Assembly: GCA_900543415.1 (NCBI GenBank)
Contig: UQRE01000009.1
Span: 1 to 64,000 of the forward strand
Direction of reading: 5' to 3'
Origin: an uncultured Dorea sp.
GTDB taxonomy: Bacteria; Bacillota; Clostridia; Lachnospirales; Lachnospiraceae
DNA: 64,000 nucleotides
How positions within the stretch are numbered: position 1 is the first letter of the stretch; each line of letters begins with the position of its first letter. A program made the position numbers and the translations under genes. Positions 7,535 to 15,446 of the stretch are shown here, in pieces. Below the pieces are notes generated by a model. The model searched no databases and had not been told where the DNA came from. It worked only from the letters and a program-made list of their open reading frames with translations.

Positions 7535-8377
7535 TCATTCACCCTTCATAAAAGCAGCAATTCCCTTCTGTATATACTCCTGCCCTGCCAAAAATACCAA
7601 AAACGGTAAAATTAGCACAAGAATAGAAACAGCAAACGAAACACCAATTCCGTTTTCTGTAATCTGCGGCACATACAACGCCACCGGCCACAGTGATTTC
7701 GTATCCAGAAATACCATTGGCTGTTCTATCATATTCCAACACTCCAGAACGCTCAACATCATGGAGCTTATGATTCCCGTTTTCCCAAGCGGTACGCCGA
7801 TCCTTACAAACAGCTGCCACTGTGTTGCCCCATCGATTCTTGCCGCGTCAAGCACTTCTTCCGGAATACTGACAAAAAACTGAAACATAATAAATACCGG
7901 ATATGCTGAAAATACTGCCGGTAAAACAATTCCCCAGAAAGAATCAAGAAGGTCCATCCTCTGTAAAAGCAAATATTCCGATATCATTCTAACTTGAAAC
8001 GGTATCATCATCAAAATCATATAAATGCGGAATATTGCATGTGTAAATCGATACCTTGCAAATCCCCACGCCGCCGGAATACTGATCAGGATCTGTCCTA
8101 ATACGGTAACACTTGTAAGTTTCACAGAGTTCCAAAATAATGTCCAGAACTGCGGACTGTCAAGCAAAACCTTCACGTAATGGCAAAGTGTTGGATATGC
8201 AGGAAAGAAGTTCCACTGTAAGTCTCCTCCTTTTCCGGCTATCACCGCTCCGAGACTGTCTGTCAATTCTTTTGTTCCTTTCAGAGAACCAGCAAGAAGA
8301 AAAACGACCGGCAGGCAAAAAATAAGCACCACTATAATGCCAAAGAGCCATTTCCAAACCTTTTGTAAATATCTCAT
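7535..8377 (-). CDS. ABC transporter permease, carbohydrate-uptake type (MalG-like)
   Basis: 280 residues with about six membrane helices. The family EAA loop is recognisable as ARIDGATQWQLFVRIGVPLGKTGI (about residues 178-201), the contact site for the ATPase. The order SBP-MalF-MalG matches CUT1 sugar importers. The start overlaps the stop of the preceding permease gene by 4 bases (ATGA). No ATPase is encoded nearby, so a shared MsmK-type ATPase from elsewhere would be needed. The association with an HlyD-type adaptor makes a simple sugar substrate uncertain. Confidence 0.85.
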   Translation of the reverse strand: MRYLQKVWKWLFGIIVVLIFCLPVVFLLAGSLKGTKELTDSLGAVIAGKGGDLQWNFFPAYPTLCHYVKVLLDSPQFWTLFWNSVKLTSVTVLGQILISIPAAWGFARYRFTHAIFRIYMILMMIPFQVRMISEYLLLQRMDLLDSFWGIVLPAVFSAYPVFIMFQFFVSIPEEVLDAARIDGATQWQLFVRIGVPLGKTGIISSMMLSVLECWNMIEQPMVFLDTKSLWPVALYVPQITENGIGVSFAVSILVLILPFLVFLAGQEYIQKGIAAFMKGE

Positions 8378-9264
8378 TTTTCATACACCTTCTTAATCAG
8401 TTGTCTCTGCAAAAGCAACACAAATATTGCCAGCACAAAAGCCACCAGAACTGCTCCCGCCGCCATTTTCTCAATGGAAAAGCTCTGAAACCAGTTATTA
8501 AATATATTCTGCGTCATATAGATCGACCGATGCGGATAATTTCCTGCTAACATATACGACTCCCGAAATACTTTAAAGCTGTTCAGTATAAGAAGCAGAA
8601 GAATGATAAATGCCGATGTTGACAGGAGTGGAAGAATGATTCGCATAACCTTCGTCACGAATCCCGCTCCGTCTAACCGCGCCGCCACGAAGATTTCCTT
8701 CGGGATTGCTTCCATAGCGGCACTCCAAAGTACCACACAGAAACCAATATTTTTCCAGAAATACAGCGCCACCAGTACCCAGAATACAGACCCTGTATCC
8801 ATCAGTCTGAGGGTATCCATTCCCAGTTTCTGAAATGCTCCGTTCAGGATTCCCGCATTATCAAACAAAATTCTACAGAACAAAATCGTTGTCGATACCG
8901 GAAGGATCATGGGAAATAAAAGCACTGCCTTTACAAGCCCCTTCCTCACAATCTGTGTGTTAATATAATAAGCAAGAAGCAAAGATACAAGAAAAAGTAA
9001 AGGCACACTGATCAGTAAAAAGCGGGCTGTATTTTGTACACTCAAACGGAACGCTTCATTTTCTGCCACATTCATGTAGTTCCTCGCTCCCACATATCTT
9101 GTGCCCGACGTGTTGCTGACAGATCGTCTGACAACATCAAGAAATGGTAATATAAAAAATACCAACACCCCGATCACGCTAGGCAATATAAAGCAGATTC
9201 CCGCTCTTTTCTTCTTTATTCCTGTTGATAGAGATTGACCTTTTCTACCGCTGAAGCTGCGCAT
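8374..9264 (-). CDS. ABC transporter permease, carbohydrate-uptake type (MalF-like)
   Basis: 296 residues, six predicted membrane helices beginning at about residue 22. The EAA-type loop is present as AARLDGAGFVTKVMRIILPLL (about residues 194-214). It should pair with the following MalG-like permease to form the channel of the importer. The ATG at 9264 lies inside the coding sequence of the upstream binding-protein gene, an overlap of 49 bases. A non-ATG start closer to residue 17 cannot be excluded, since the first helix follows a basic stretch there. Confidence 0.85.
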   Translation of the reverse strand: MRSFSGRKGQSLSTGIKKKRAGICFILPSVIGVLVFFILPFLDVVRRSVSNTSGTRYVGARNYMNVAENEAFRLSVQNTARFLLISVPLLFLVSLLLAYYINTQIVRKGLVKAVLLFPMILPVSTTILFCRILFDNAGILNGAFQKLGMDTLRLMDTGSVFWVLVALYFWKNIGFCVVLWSAAMEAIPKEIFVAARLDGAGFVTKVMRIILPLLSTSAFIILLLLILNSFKVFRESYMLAGNYPHRSIYMTQNIFNNWFQSFSIEKMAAGAVLVAFVLAIFVLLLQRQLIKKVYEK

Positions 9265-11426
9265 TCTTCCAACGTCCCTTCGTGATTGATATAAGTTTCC
9301 GCCTGTTCCATTACAATTTCTTTTACCACCTGATCCACACAGGAATATTCTTCCAGATGATCCACCATCTCAAAAAATGCTTCCTGCTCCTTTTTCGGCA
9401 GGTCTTTCCACGGAAGCTCCACCGTCTCACCTTTGCCATTTTGCATCTCTTCTGTGTCATCCATTCCCACCGCAAATGCTTTTTTCATTGCTTCCCGATG
9501 AATGGAGAACCCCACGCCTTCGCTGGACTCCATGACTTCCTTATAAGAAATACAATGGCGGAGAAAATCTTTCGCTATCTCCTTCTTGTTGCTGTCTTCC
9601 ATGACTGCCAGAGCATTTACCGGAAGGAAGATTGGTTTCCCGTCTCTTTGGAAATAGTCGTAAGTCAATCCTTTTCTCACTTCGCCATAGTGATATAGTC
9701 TGGACAGATCCCAATTCTGGAGCGCGCCACTGATTGAAACATCCACTTCTTGCATAGCGAGAAGTCCTTCCTGCTCTCCGTTATACATAAGCTCTAAAAA
9801 ACTCAGATCAATTTTACTCTCATCCTCACTGCCATCATCCCCCGTAAAGGTAAATTCAGATACCTTATAGATGCGTTCCATATTCTTATAGAAATTTTCC
9901 AATTCCTTCTCTTCCAGTTTTCCATCTTTTAACAGTTCCGGAAAATATGTCTGAAAAATAACTTCCATATAGTTTGATGTTTCCCATCTTTCTAATGTGG
10001 CTCTATCAGGATGGTCTGCGTGGTATTTTTCCAGACTTCCGGCCAGTTCTTCCAATGTATCAATAGAGTTTGTCACTTTGTCCTCTGCGTGGATCGTCAT
10101 AAGATTGAATTGAAGTGGAATCGCATATATATGCTTCTCTCTCATATATGGCAATGCCAGATTCGTATAATGCTCCTTCTTATCCAACACATCGGACACA
10201 TCGCACAACAAGTCTTGTTCTATGTATGCCTTCTCATTTAACCCGTCCAACAGAATCACATCCGGTCCTTCTCCGGCTGCAAGTCTTGTATTCAGCCTAC
10301 TGATCGCGTCATTGACGGAGATCCAGTTTTCCGCTGTAATATCACACTCATACTTCACATGAACCTTCGACTGTTTGGAATTGTATGTATTTGCCAATTC
10401 ACGGATTCTGTCATTCTCATATAAGGAATAAACCTTTAATTCCGTTGTCAGCCTGACCTGATGCCCCTTCTCTTCGTAGCTATACACACTCACCTGTGCC
10501 TTTCTGTCCTGACCGATAAAACTGATCGCCACATGCTGGTCATCTAAGACAGACACATCTGAGAGATATCCTTTACTGTCTGAGAAAACATGTTTTTCCC
10601 CATACAGCATCTTTTTTACCTCTTCTTTATCCATATCATACCGGAACATTCCTCCGGCTCCCACATAATAGATAGCATTGGCGTTCTCGTCATAACACAT
10701 GCGCGTTGTATAACCTTGATTCTCTGACGCCAGCTTAAGAAGCGCCTGATTCATCTTCTTACTTGTCTCAAGAACTGTTCCATCCTCAAGGTCATACTGC
10801 TCAACCTTGTCAATCCCTATGGCAATCACCCGATCCTTTGTTAATACAAATTGATTGGCAAACATTCCCGATTGATCATAGACCTTCTTCTCTTCTCCTG
10901 TCTTGTAATCATATGCCTTTACAATACCGCTTGTATTTCTTCCATATACCAGTCCATTCTGACATACGATCTCACTTAATCCGTCCTGTGATGCCGACAG
11001 CTTCTTCTCTTCCAATACCCCTTCCGGAGTAAGATAAGCAAAAGAAGCCTCTGGAGTATCTACGCCTTCCCGCAGAGCATCTTTGGCAAGCACACAGAAG
11101 ATTCCGCCATCTCCTGTGAACTGAGCTTCTGTCACAAGACTGTTCTTCCACTGATTGGGAAGCGTCCATGTCTCCTCCCAGTTCTTGCCATGATCAGAGG
11201 AACTCCAAAGTACAACGCCTTTTGTCTCATCCTGCCCGATCGCTTGGTATTCTCCGTCTTCCCCATACTGAAAATCTAAACATCCGACGATATCTTCCGG
11301 CATAGTTACAGGCGCTTCTTTGAAATACTCAGTCACCGTATTTCCTTCTTCCTTTTCCCGTTTCCCACATCCGGTCAAAGATAGAACAACTGCTGCCATG
11401 ATAAAAAATATCTGCTTTGCTTTCAT
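9216..11426 (-). CDS. Lipoprotein: propeller-like domain fused to an ABC solute-binding domain
   Basis: 736 residues. The signal peptide ends in the lipobox LSLTGC, so the protein is tethered outside the membrane. Residues about 45-335 look like a beta-propeller of short strands, including an Asp-box-like repeat SSDHGKNWEETW (as in sialidases). From about residue 345 (VYSLYENDRIRELANTYN) to the end is a type 1 extracellular solute-binding domain, with GEGPDVILLDGL and IPLQFNLMTIHAE segments. Ordinary binding proteins are 400-450 residues, so the propeller is an extra ligand- or partner-binding module. It is the first gene of the operon that continues with two permeases and the adaptor, and has its own promoter at 11474-11502. 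Confidence 0.8.
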   Translation of the reverse strand: MKAKQIFFIMAAVVLSLTGCGKREKEEGNTVTEYFKEAPVTMPEDIVGCLDFQYGEDGEYQAIGQDETKGVVLWSSSDHGKNWEETWTLPNQWKNSLVTEAQFTGDGGIFCVLAKDALREGVDTPEASFAYLTPEGVLEEKKLSASQDGLSEIVCQNGLVYGRNTSGIVKAYDYKTGEEKKVYDQSGMFANQFVLTKDRVIAIGIDKVEQYDLEDGTVLETSKKMNQALLKLASENQGYTTRMCYDENANAIYYVGAGGMFRYDMDKEEVKKMLYGEKHVFSDSKGYLSDVSVLDDQHVAISFIGQDRKAQVSVYSYEEKGHQVRLTTELKVYSLYENDRIRELANTYNSKQSKVHVKYECDITAENWISVNDAISRLNTRLAAGEGPDVILLDGLNEKAYIEQDLLCDVSDVLDKKEHYTNLALPYMREKHIYAIPLQFNLMTIHAEDKVTNSIDTLEELAGSLEKYHADHPDRATLERWETSNYMEVIFQTYFPELLKDGKLEEKELENFYKNMERIYKVSEFTFTGDDGSEDESKIDLSFLELMYNGEQEGLLAMQEVDVSISGALQNWDLSRLYHYGEVRKGLTYDYFQRDGKPIFLPVNALAVMEDSNKKEIAKDFLRHCISYKEVMESSEGVGFSIHREAMKKAFAVGMDDTEEMQNGKGETVELPWKDLPKKEQEAFFEMVDHLEEYSCVDQVVKEIVMEQAETYINHEGTLEECAASAVEKVNLYQQE

Positions 11427-11473
11427 ACGCTTCCCTCCTTATTCTGTTACTATTCTGCTACTTATTTATTTCA

Positions 11474-11502
11474 ATTTTACACTGTAATTATATTATTTTC
11501 AA
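11474..11502 (-). promoter_or_regulatory. Promoter of the hybrid transporter operon
   Basis: Minus-strand TTGAAA (11497-11502) and TAAAAT (11474-11479), spacer 17 bases, about 50 bases before the lipoprotein start at 11426. The -35 element equals that of the promoter at 14247-14275, and both have the same AT-rich box upstream. Confidence 0.6.
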
Positions 11503-11523
11503 TGGTTTTATTTTATTAAAATT

Positions 11524-11544
11524 ATATATTATTTTATAATATAT
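11524..11544. promoter_or_regulatory. Palindromic operator-like box, copy 1
   Basis: ATATATTAT-TTT-ATAATATAT is a perfect 9-bp inverted repeat at 11524-11544. It lies between the promoter of the transporter operon and a plausible plus-strand promoter (TTTACT 11553-11558, TATATT 11576-11581) for the small secreted protein gene. Eighteen bases (11527-11544) recur identically at 14289-14306. A BlaI-type dimer would be a natural ligand, but this is inference and the surrounding DNA is very AT-rich. Confidence 0.45.
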
Positions 11545-11638
11545 CATTTATATTTACTTTATTTTTATTTATTGATATATTAAAATTATAAAAAAGGAAC
11601 TACATTATCCAAAAGTCCATGAAAGGAGGCGCATTATA

Positions 11639-12004
11639 ATGAGAAAAAGAAGTAAATTACTTTGTCTTTTTGCACTCATTGCAACACTGACTTTTGGCAG
11701 TACTTTACCCGTATCTGCTGCCATGCAAAATGTCAATGTAAAAAAATGGCAAGGATCTTATTATGCCACTATGAACTTAACGAGAAATCTTTCCTCCGGA
11801 ACAATTTCGAACGGAAAATATGTTAATTCTGGAAAAAAGAATACAGTTTCCGATCCCGGCTCATGGAACCACACAAGCCACAAAATCAGTTGGGCTAATC
11901 CAACTAGGGAATACAAAATGCAGGTGAGTGGTTTGTACTTATTCTTCATGGAAGGGGAAAACCACAAACAGCAGATTACAAAAACTTTTACCGGTTACCA
12001 TTAA
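11639..12004 (+). CDS. Small secreted protein of unknown family
   Basis: 121 residues with a clear signal peptide (basic start MRKRSK, hydrophobic core, cleavage probably after VSAA near residue 27), leaving a mature protein of about 94 residues. The mature part is rich in Lys, Ser, Thr, Asn and Trp, lacks cysteine and has no membrane helix. The ribosome site AAAGGAGG is very strong. The gene is divergent from the transporter operon and shares its upstream region and palindromic box, so it may be the substrate, signal or product handled by that system. I compared it mentally with lactococcin-972 bacteriocins and saw no convincing match. Confidence 0.7.
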   Translation: MRKRSKLLCLFALIATLTFGSTLPVSAAMQNVNVKKWQGSYYATMNLTRNLSSGTISNGKYVNSGKKNTVSDPGSWNHTSHKISWANPTREYKMQVSGLYLFFMEGENHKQQITKTFTGYH

Positions 12005-12041
12005 TGTTTTAAATTATCACATATCACCGGATAATGTAGTA

Positions 12042-12069
12042 CAAGGACACGCCATATGACGTGTCCTTG
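12042..12069 (+). terminator. Terminator after the small secreted protein gene
   Basis: A perfect 10-bp stem, CAAGGACACG (12042-12051) with CGTGTCCTTG (12060-12069), loop of 8 bases, followed by a T-rich tail on the plus strand. It separates two convergent genes. Confidence 0.8.
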
Positions 12070-12099
12070 CTTCTTTTCTCTAGTTATTTCTTATGTACA

Positions 12100-12333
12100 C
12101 TATACCGGTATCCAATTTCCAATCCATTGATCTTTACTGAAATTATACAATCTTTTATACGGTTTCCCATTTATATTTTTATATTTCCAGCCAATTCTAT
12201 CTGCACAAATCACGATATCATTATCCGACATCTCAGCTCTCACTGTTTCTTCCATAATCATTGGCATGCCGCAAAATAAAAAAACTGCTATGATTAATTT
12301 TACACCAAATTTTTTTAATTTATTTATTCTCAT
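12100..12333 (-). CDS. Short secreted peptide downstream of the BlaR1-like gene
   Basis: 77 residues; not recognised. A signal peptide (residues 1 to about 33, ending VRA) leaves a mature peptide of about 44 residues with many aromatic and basic residues (WKYKNINGKPYKRLYNF, DQWIGNW). The start lies within the end of the BlaR1-like gene (14-base overlap), so the two are translationally linked. Its position suggests a role in the same sensory system, for example as a signal or inhibitor peptide, but nothing in the sequence shows this directly. Confidence 0.6.
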   Translation of the reverse strand: MRINKLKKFGVKLIIAVFLFCGMPMIMEETVRAEMSDNDIVICADRIGWKYKNINGKPYKRLYNFSKDQWIGNWIPV

Positions 12334-13450
12334 AAACTGGTATCCTCATTTCTCTAAATTCTTCAGCTATTTCTTTTTCAGTCCATCTATAGACATCATC
12401 TGCATATAATTCATATCCATTCTCCGTTTTTAAATAATACGCATTTTCCGGAGTGATTTCAAAACTCCCATCAAACTCCTCGCTGTCATAAGGCATGCTT
12501 TCCTTATACGACACCTCCGGTACAAAAACCAGAGAAATGATCAAAAGCAAAAGCACAAAGAGAAGATTTACCGCCGCAAGCAGGCGGCTTCGCATTCCCT
12601 CGGTTTTTTTCTCCTCAAGCAGCATCTGAATCCTTGTCTCCAGACACTCTCCACCTGTAAGATTCAAGTCATATGCCTGCTGATTACTCATTAATTTTGC
12701 CGCCTGAACAAGCGTCTGTGCATATTCTAATTTTTCAAGCTCCGGCATATCTCTGGTAACCATGTAATCATTGGATAACTCAAAGGCAAGGCTTAATTCC
12801 TTTCGCATCACATAGACAACCGGGTTCCACCAATGGATCACAACGAGCAAGTCCACAAAAAACTTAAGCCACAGATCATAATTAGCATAGTGTTTCATCT
12901 CATGCCGGATCATATGTGCTACTGTTTTCTCCTCCAATACTGCATCCGGTAAGATCATGATCGGACGGATGACGCCGAAGATTGCTGCCTGTTTCTCTCC
13001 CGGTATAACTGCGATCTTTATACTCCTGATCTTCGTATCATTAAGAAAAGACTCATAATATTCCTTAGTGTCGGTATCCTTAATCACATACTGTTCCAGA
13101 ATCCGTCTTACTTTGACCCTTTTATAGAAGTAACGGATCAATAAAATCACTGCCACGCTGATCCACGCCCACAGAAGAGGGTCTGATACCAAAACCTGTC
13201 TGTCTCCATATACATTTGCATACACAATATTTCCCAGCCCGATTAAGAGCTTGCTGGAATAGATCGTTCTTGTAAACGGAAAATTAACCGGCACCATCAT
13301 TCGCAGCATGATTACTGCTATGATAGCGAAGATGATCTTAACCGTTCCCCGGAAGAAATCGTTGCTGCGCTTCATCATGACATATGCATAGACTGTCAGG
13401 ATCAAGATGGTCACAAAACAGGTCATAAAAGGTCCAAGCGACACACTCAT
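12320..13450 (-). CDS. BlaR1/MecR1-type M56 membrane metalloprotease
   Basis: 376 residues. Four membrane helices surround a cytoplasmic zinc-protease domain with the HExxH motif HEMKH (His183, Glu184, His187) and the downstream ELSNDYMV segment typical of peptidase M56. In BlaR1/MecR1 this protease is activated by an external sensor and triggers loss of the BlaI repressor. Here the large penicillin-binding sensor domain is missing: only about 60 residues follow the last helix (about 297-315). The input is therefore probably not a beta-lactam and may come through the adjacent lipoprotein or small peptide. It follows the lipoprotein gene by 2 bases. Confidence 0.88.
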   Translation of the reverse strand: MSVSLGPFMTCFVTILILTVYAYVMMKRSNDFFRGTVKIIFAIIAVIMLRMMVPVNFPFTRTIYSSKLLIGLGNIVYANVYGDRQVLVSDPLLWAWISVAVILLIRYFYKRVKVRRILEQYVIKDTDTKEYYESFLNDTKIRSIKIAVIPGEKQAAIFGVIRPIMILPDAVLEEKTVAHMIRHEMKHYANYDLWLKFFVDLLVVIHWWNPVVYVMRKELSLAFELSNDYMVTRDMPELEKLEYAQTLVQAAKLMSNQQAYDLNLTGGECLETRIQMLLEEKKTEGMRSRLLAAVNLLFVLLLLIISLVFVPEVSYKESMPYDSEEFDGSFEITPENAYYLKTENGYELYADDVYRWTEKEIAEEFREMRIPVYENK

Positions 13451-13452
13451 CT

Positions 13453-14214
13453 TTATTTCTCCTTCGGAAGCTCAATAGGATCTATACTGTCATCATCAGA
13501 GTACGTTACCACTTTCGTGACAGAAGATGGAAGTTCTTCATAAGTCGGCGCTTCCATAACTAATTTCATATAATAGTGAAGAAACACCTTCTTCTTCGTA
13601 ACATCTGTCTCCATTTTGATCATTTCCTTCGTCTTAGTATCAATCCATATATAGCTGACTTGTTCCTTCTCATTGACCACATCATCATACGCTTTTTTGA
13701 ACTCTTCATTTTCTAACAGCGTATCTGTGATCTGTCCGTTCTCCTTCATTTCAGCTGCTATATTTTCTTCCACCGGAGTGGTTACTTCCACCTTCACAGC
13801 CTTTCGATCCCCGACTTTTTCCTTTCCTTCCACGTTGTAGGTTGCTTCTTCGGAAATATCAATATCAGCTGCTGTCAACGGTTCTTCCCCACTAAGCGTC
13901 ACTTCTTCATTTTTGCTCCACTTTCCGTCTCCCACATTCGTGTAGGAATACCACTTCCCATCTTCCTGCGAAAGAATTGTAGTAAGCCCTTCCTGTTCGT
14001 ATTTCCGCATCACCCGCTTCTGTTTCTTATCCACAGTAAGTGTACACAGATTATCCGGCTCCCCCTGGCCAACGACCTCTGATTCCTCTGTCTGCTTCAC
14101 CTGTTTCTTGTTATACTCTTCAATGTCTTCCTGACACACTTTAGCATAATCTGTACTGCATCCCGTCAAGAGCATAACACAAAACACACTTAAAATAATA
14201 AAAGTTTTCTTCAT
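13453..14214 (-). CDS. Lipoprotein of unknown function, co-transcribed with the BlaR1-like gene
   Basis: 253 residues with a lipoprotein signal peptide (lipobox LLTGC, Cys19). The mature part is acidic, with beta-strand-rich segments such as KAVKVEVTTPVEEN and VSYIWIDTKTKEMIKME that loosely recall LolA-like/DUF6612 lipoproteins; I am not certain of the family. It is the first gene of an operon with the M56 protease gene (2-base gap) and has a promoter at 14247-14275. As an exposed lipoprotein next to a sensor-less BlaR1 it could be the ligand-sensing partner; that is inference. Confidence 0.7.
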   Translation of the reverse strand: MKKTFIILSVFCVMLLTGCSTDYAKVCQEDIEEYNKKQVKQTEESEVVGQGEPDNLCTLTVDKKQKRVMRKYEQEGLTTILSQEDGKWYSYTNVGDGKWSKNEEVTLSGEEPLTAADIDISEEATYNVEGKEKVGDRKAVKVEVTTPVEENIAAEMKENGQITDTLLENEEFKKAYDDVVNEKEQVSYIWIDTKTKEMIKMETDVTKKKVFLHYYMKLVMEAPTYEELPSSVTKVVTYSDDDSIDPIELPKEK

Positions 14215-14246
14215 ATGACATACCTCCGATCATACTTTTTTGTTTT

Positions 14247-14306
14247 ATTATACATAATTATCAGACTATTTTCAATCAAATAATTTATTATTATTTTATA
14301 ATATAT
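14247..14306 (-). promoter_or_regulatory. Promoter of the lipoprotein-BlaR1 operon with operator-like box, copy 2
   Basis: Minus-strand TTGAAA (14270-14275) and TATAAT (14247-14252), spacer 17. Upstream at 14289-14306 is the sequence TATTATTTTATAATATAT, identical over 18 bases to 11527-11544. The box sits 13 bases upstream of this -35 and 24 bases upstream of the -35 at 11497-11502, a difference of one helical turn. Confidence 0.55.
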
Positions 14307-14335
14307 TATTCGGTTTAACAATAAAAAGCGACATC

Positions 14336-14369
14336 AAAAAAAGAAGCAGCCATACCATAGGACTACTTC
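14336..14369 (-). terminator. Terminator after queA
   Basis: GAAGCAGCC (14343-14351) pairs with GACTACTTC (14361-14369), including two G-U pairs in RNA, and is followed on the minus strand by seven T (14336-14342). Confidence 0.75.
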
Positions 14370-14404
14370 CTTTCTCTAAAGCTCTATTCATTTTTTCATC
14401 ATTG

Positions 14405-15430
14405 TTACCGGATCAGCATGGCATCCCCAAAGGAGAAAAAACGATAGCGTTCTTTGACTGCCTCTTCATAAGCTGCAAGCACATATTCCCGTCCTGCAAG
14501 CGCTGATACCAGCATGACCAGCGTAGATTCCGGCAGATGGAAATTCGTAATCAGACTGTCCAGCACCTTAAACTGATAGCCCGGATAAATAAAGATTTCT
14601 GTCCACCCGCTGCACGCTTTCAAATGTCCGGTTTCATCTGCCGCAGACTCCACCGTCCGGCAGCTTGTCGTTCCCACGCAGATGACTTTCTTTCCGGTAT
14701 CTTTTGCCCGATTGATCTTCGTTGCCGCCTCTTCCTCAATCCGGAAAAATTCCGAGTGCATATGGTGATCGGTAATCTCGTCCACCTTGACAGGGCGGAA
14801 GGTGCCAAGACCTACATGTAATGTAACTCTTGCGATATCCACACCTTTTTTCTCGATTTTCTCCAACAGTTCCGGTGTGAAATGAAGTCCCGCAGTAGGT
14901 GCCGCCGCAGAACCTGTATGTTCCGCATATACCGTCTGGTACCGGTTTTTATCTTCCAAATGATGTGTAATATAAGGCGGAAGGGGCATCTGTCCGAGCT
15001 GATCTAAGATTTCTTCAAAGATTCCCTCGTAAGTGAACTGAATCAGACGATTTCCCTCTTCCACGATATCAACCACTTCACCCATAAGAAGACCGTCACC
15101 GAAACTGATCTTTGTCCCTATTTTCGCCTTCTTCCCCGGCTTTACAAGTGTTTCCCAGATGTTATTTTCTTTACGCTTCAATAAAAGCACTTCAATCTTT
15201 GCATCGGTTCCGACTTTGGCGCCGATCAGTCTTGCCGGCAAGACTTTCGTATCGTTGATAACCAGACAATCCCCTTCATTTAAATAGTCGATCACATCTT
15301 TAAACACATGATGGGAAACAGCCCCAGACTCCTTGTCTAACACAAGAAGTCTGGAGCTGGAGCGATCCTCAAGAGGATCTTGGGCAATCAACTCTTCCGG
15401 CAATTCATAATAAAAATCCTGTCGTTTCAT
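14405..15430 (-). CDS. queA: S-adenosylmethionine:tRNA ribosyltransferase-isomerase
   Basis: 341 residues from MKRQDFYYELPEELIAQ. QueA transfers and isomerises the ribose of S-adenosylmethionine onto preQ1-modified tRNA to make epoxyqueuosine in GUN-anticodon tRNAs. Typical segments are DRSSSRLLVLD, INDTKVLPARL, GSAAAPTAGLHFT and TNFHLPESTLVMLV. Another in-frame start 13 codons upstream would overlap pheT; ATG 15430 leaves a 16-base gap and aligns with the usual N-terminus. It follows pheT and is probably transcribed with it, ending at the terminator at 14336-14369. Confidence 0.95.
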   Translation of the reverse strand: MKRQDFYYELPEELIAQDPLEDRSSSRLLVLDKESGAVSHHVFKDVIDYLNEGDCLVINDTKVLPARLIGAKVGTDAKIEVLLLKRKENNIWETLVKPGKKAKIGTKISFGDGLLMGEVVDIVEEGNRLIQFTYEGIFEEILDQLGQMPLPPYITHHLEDKNRYQTVYAEHTGSAAAPTAGLHFTPELLEKIEKKGVDIARVTLHVGLGTFRPVKVDEITDHHMHSEFFRIEEEAATKINRAKDTGKKVICVGTTSCRTVESAADETGHLKACSGWTEIFIYPGYQFKVLDSLITNFHLPESTLVMLVSALAGREYVLAAYEEAVKERYRFFSFGDAMLIR

Positions 15431-15446
15431 ATGAATGCATCCCTTT

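Noticed and set aside
7380..7883. 167-codon plus-strand ORF
   Set aside because: It is antisense to the HlyD-type and permease genes, which have clear domain motifs; its translation has no recognisable features.
11639..12004. Lactococcin-972-type bacteriocin
   Set aside because: Size and signal peptide fit, but the characteristic Trp/Gly/Tyr pattern of that family was not seen, so it is listed only as a small secreted protein.
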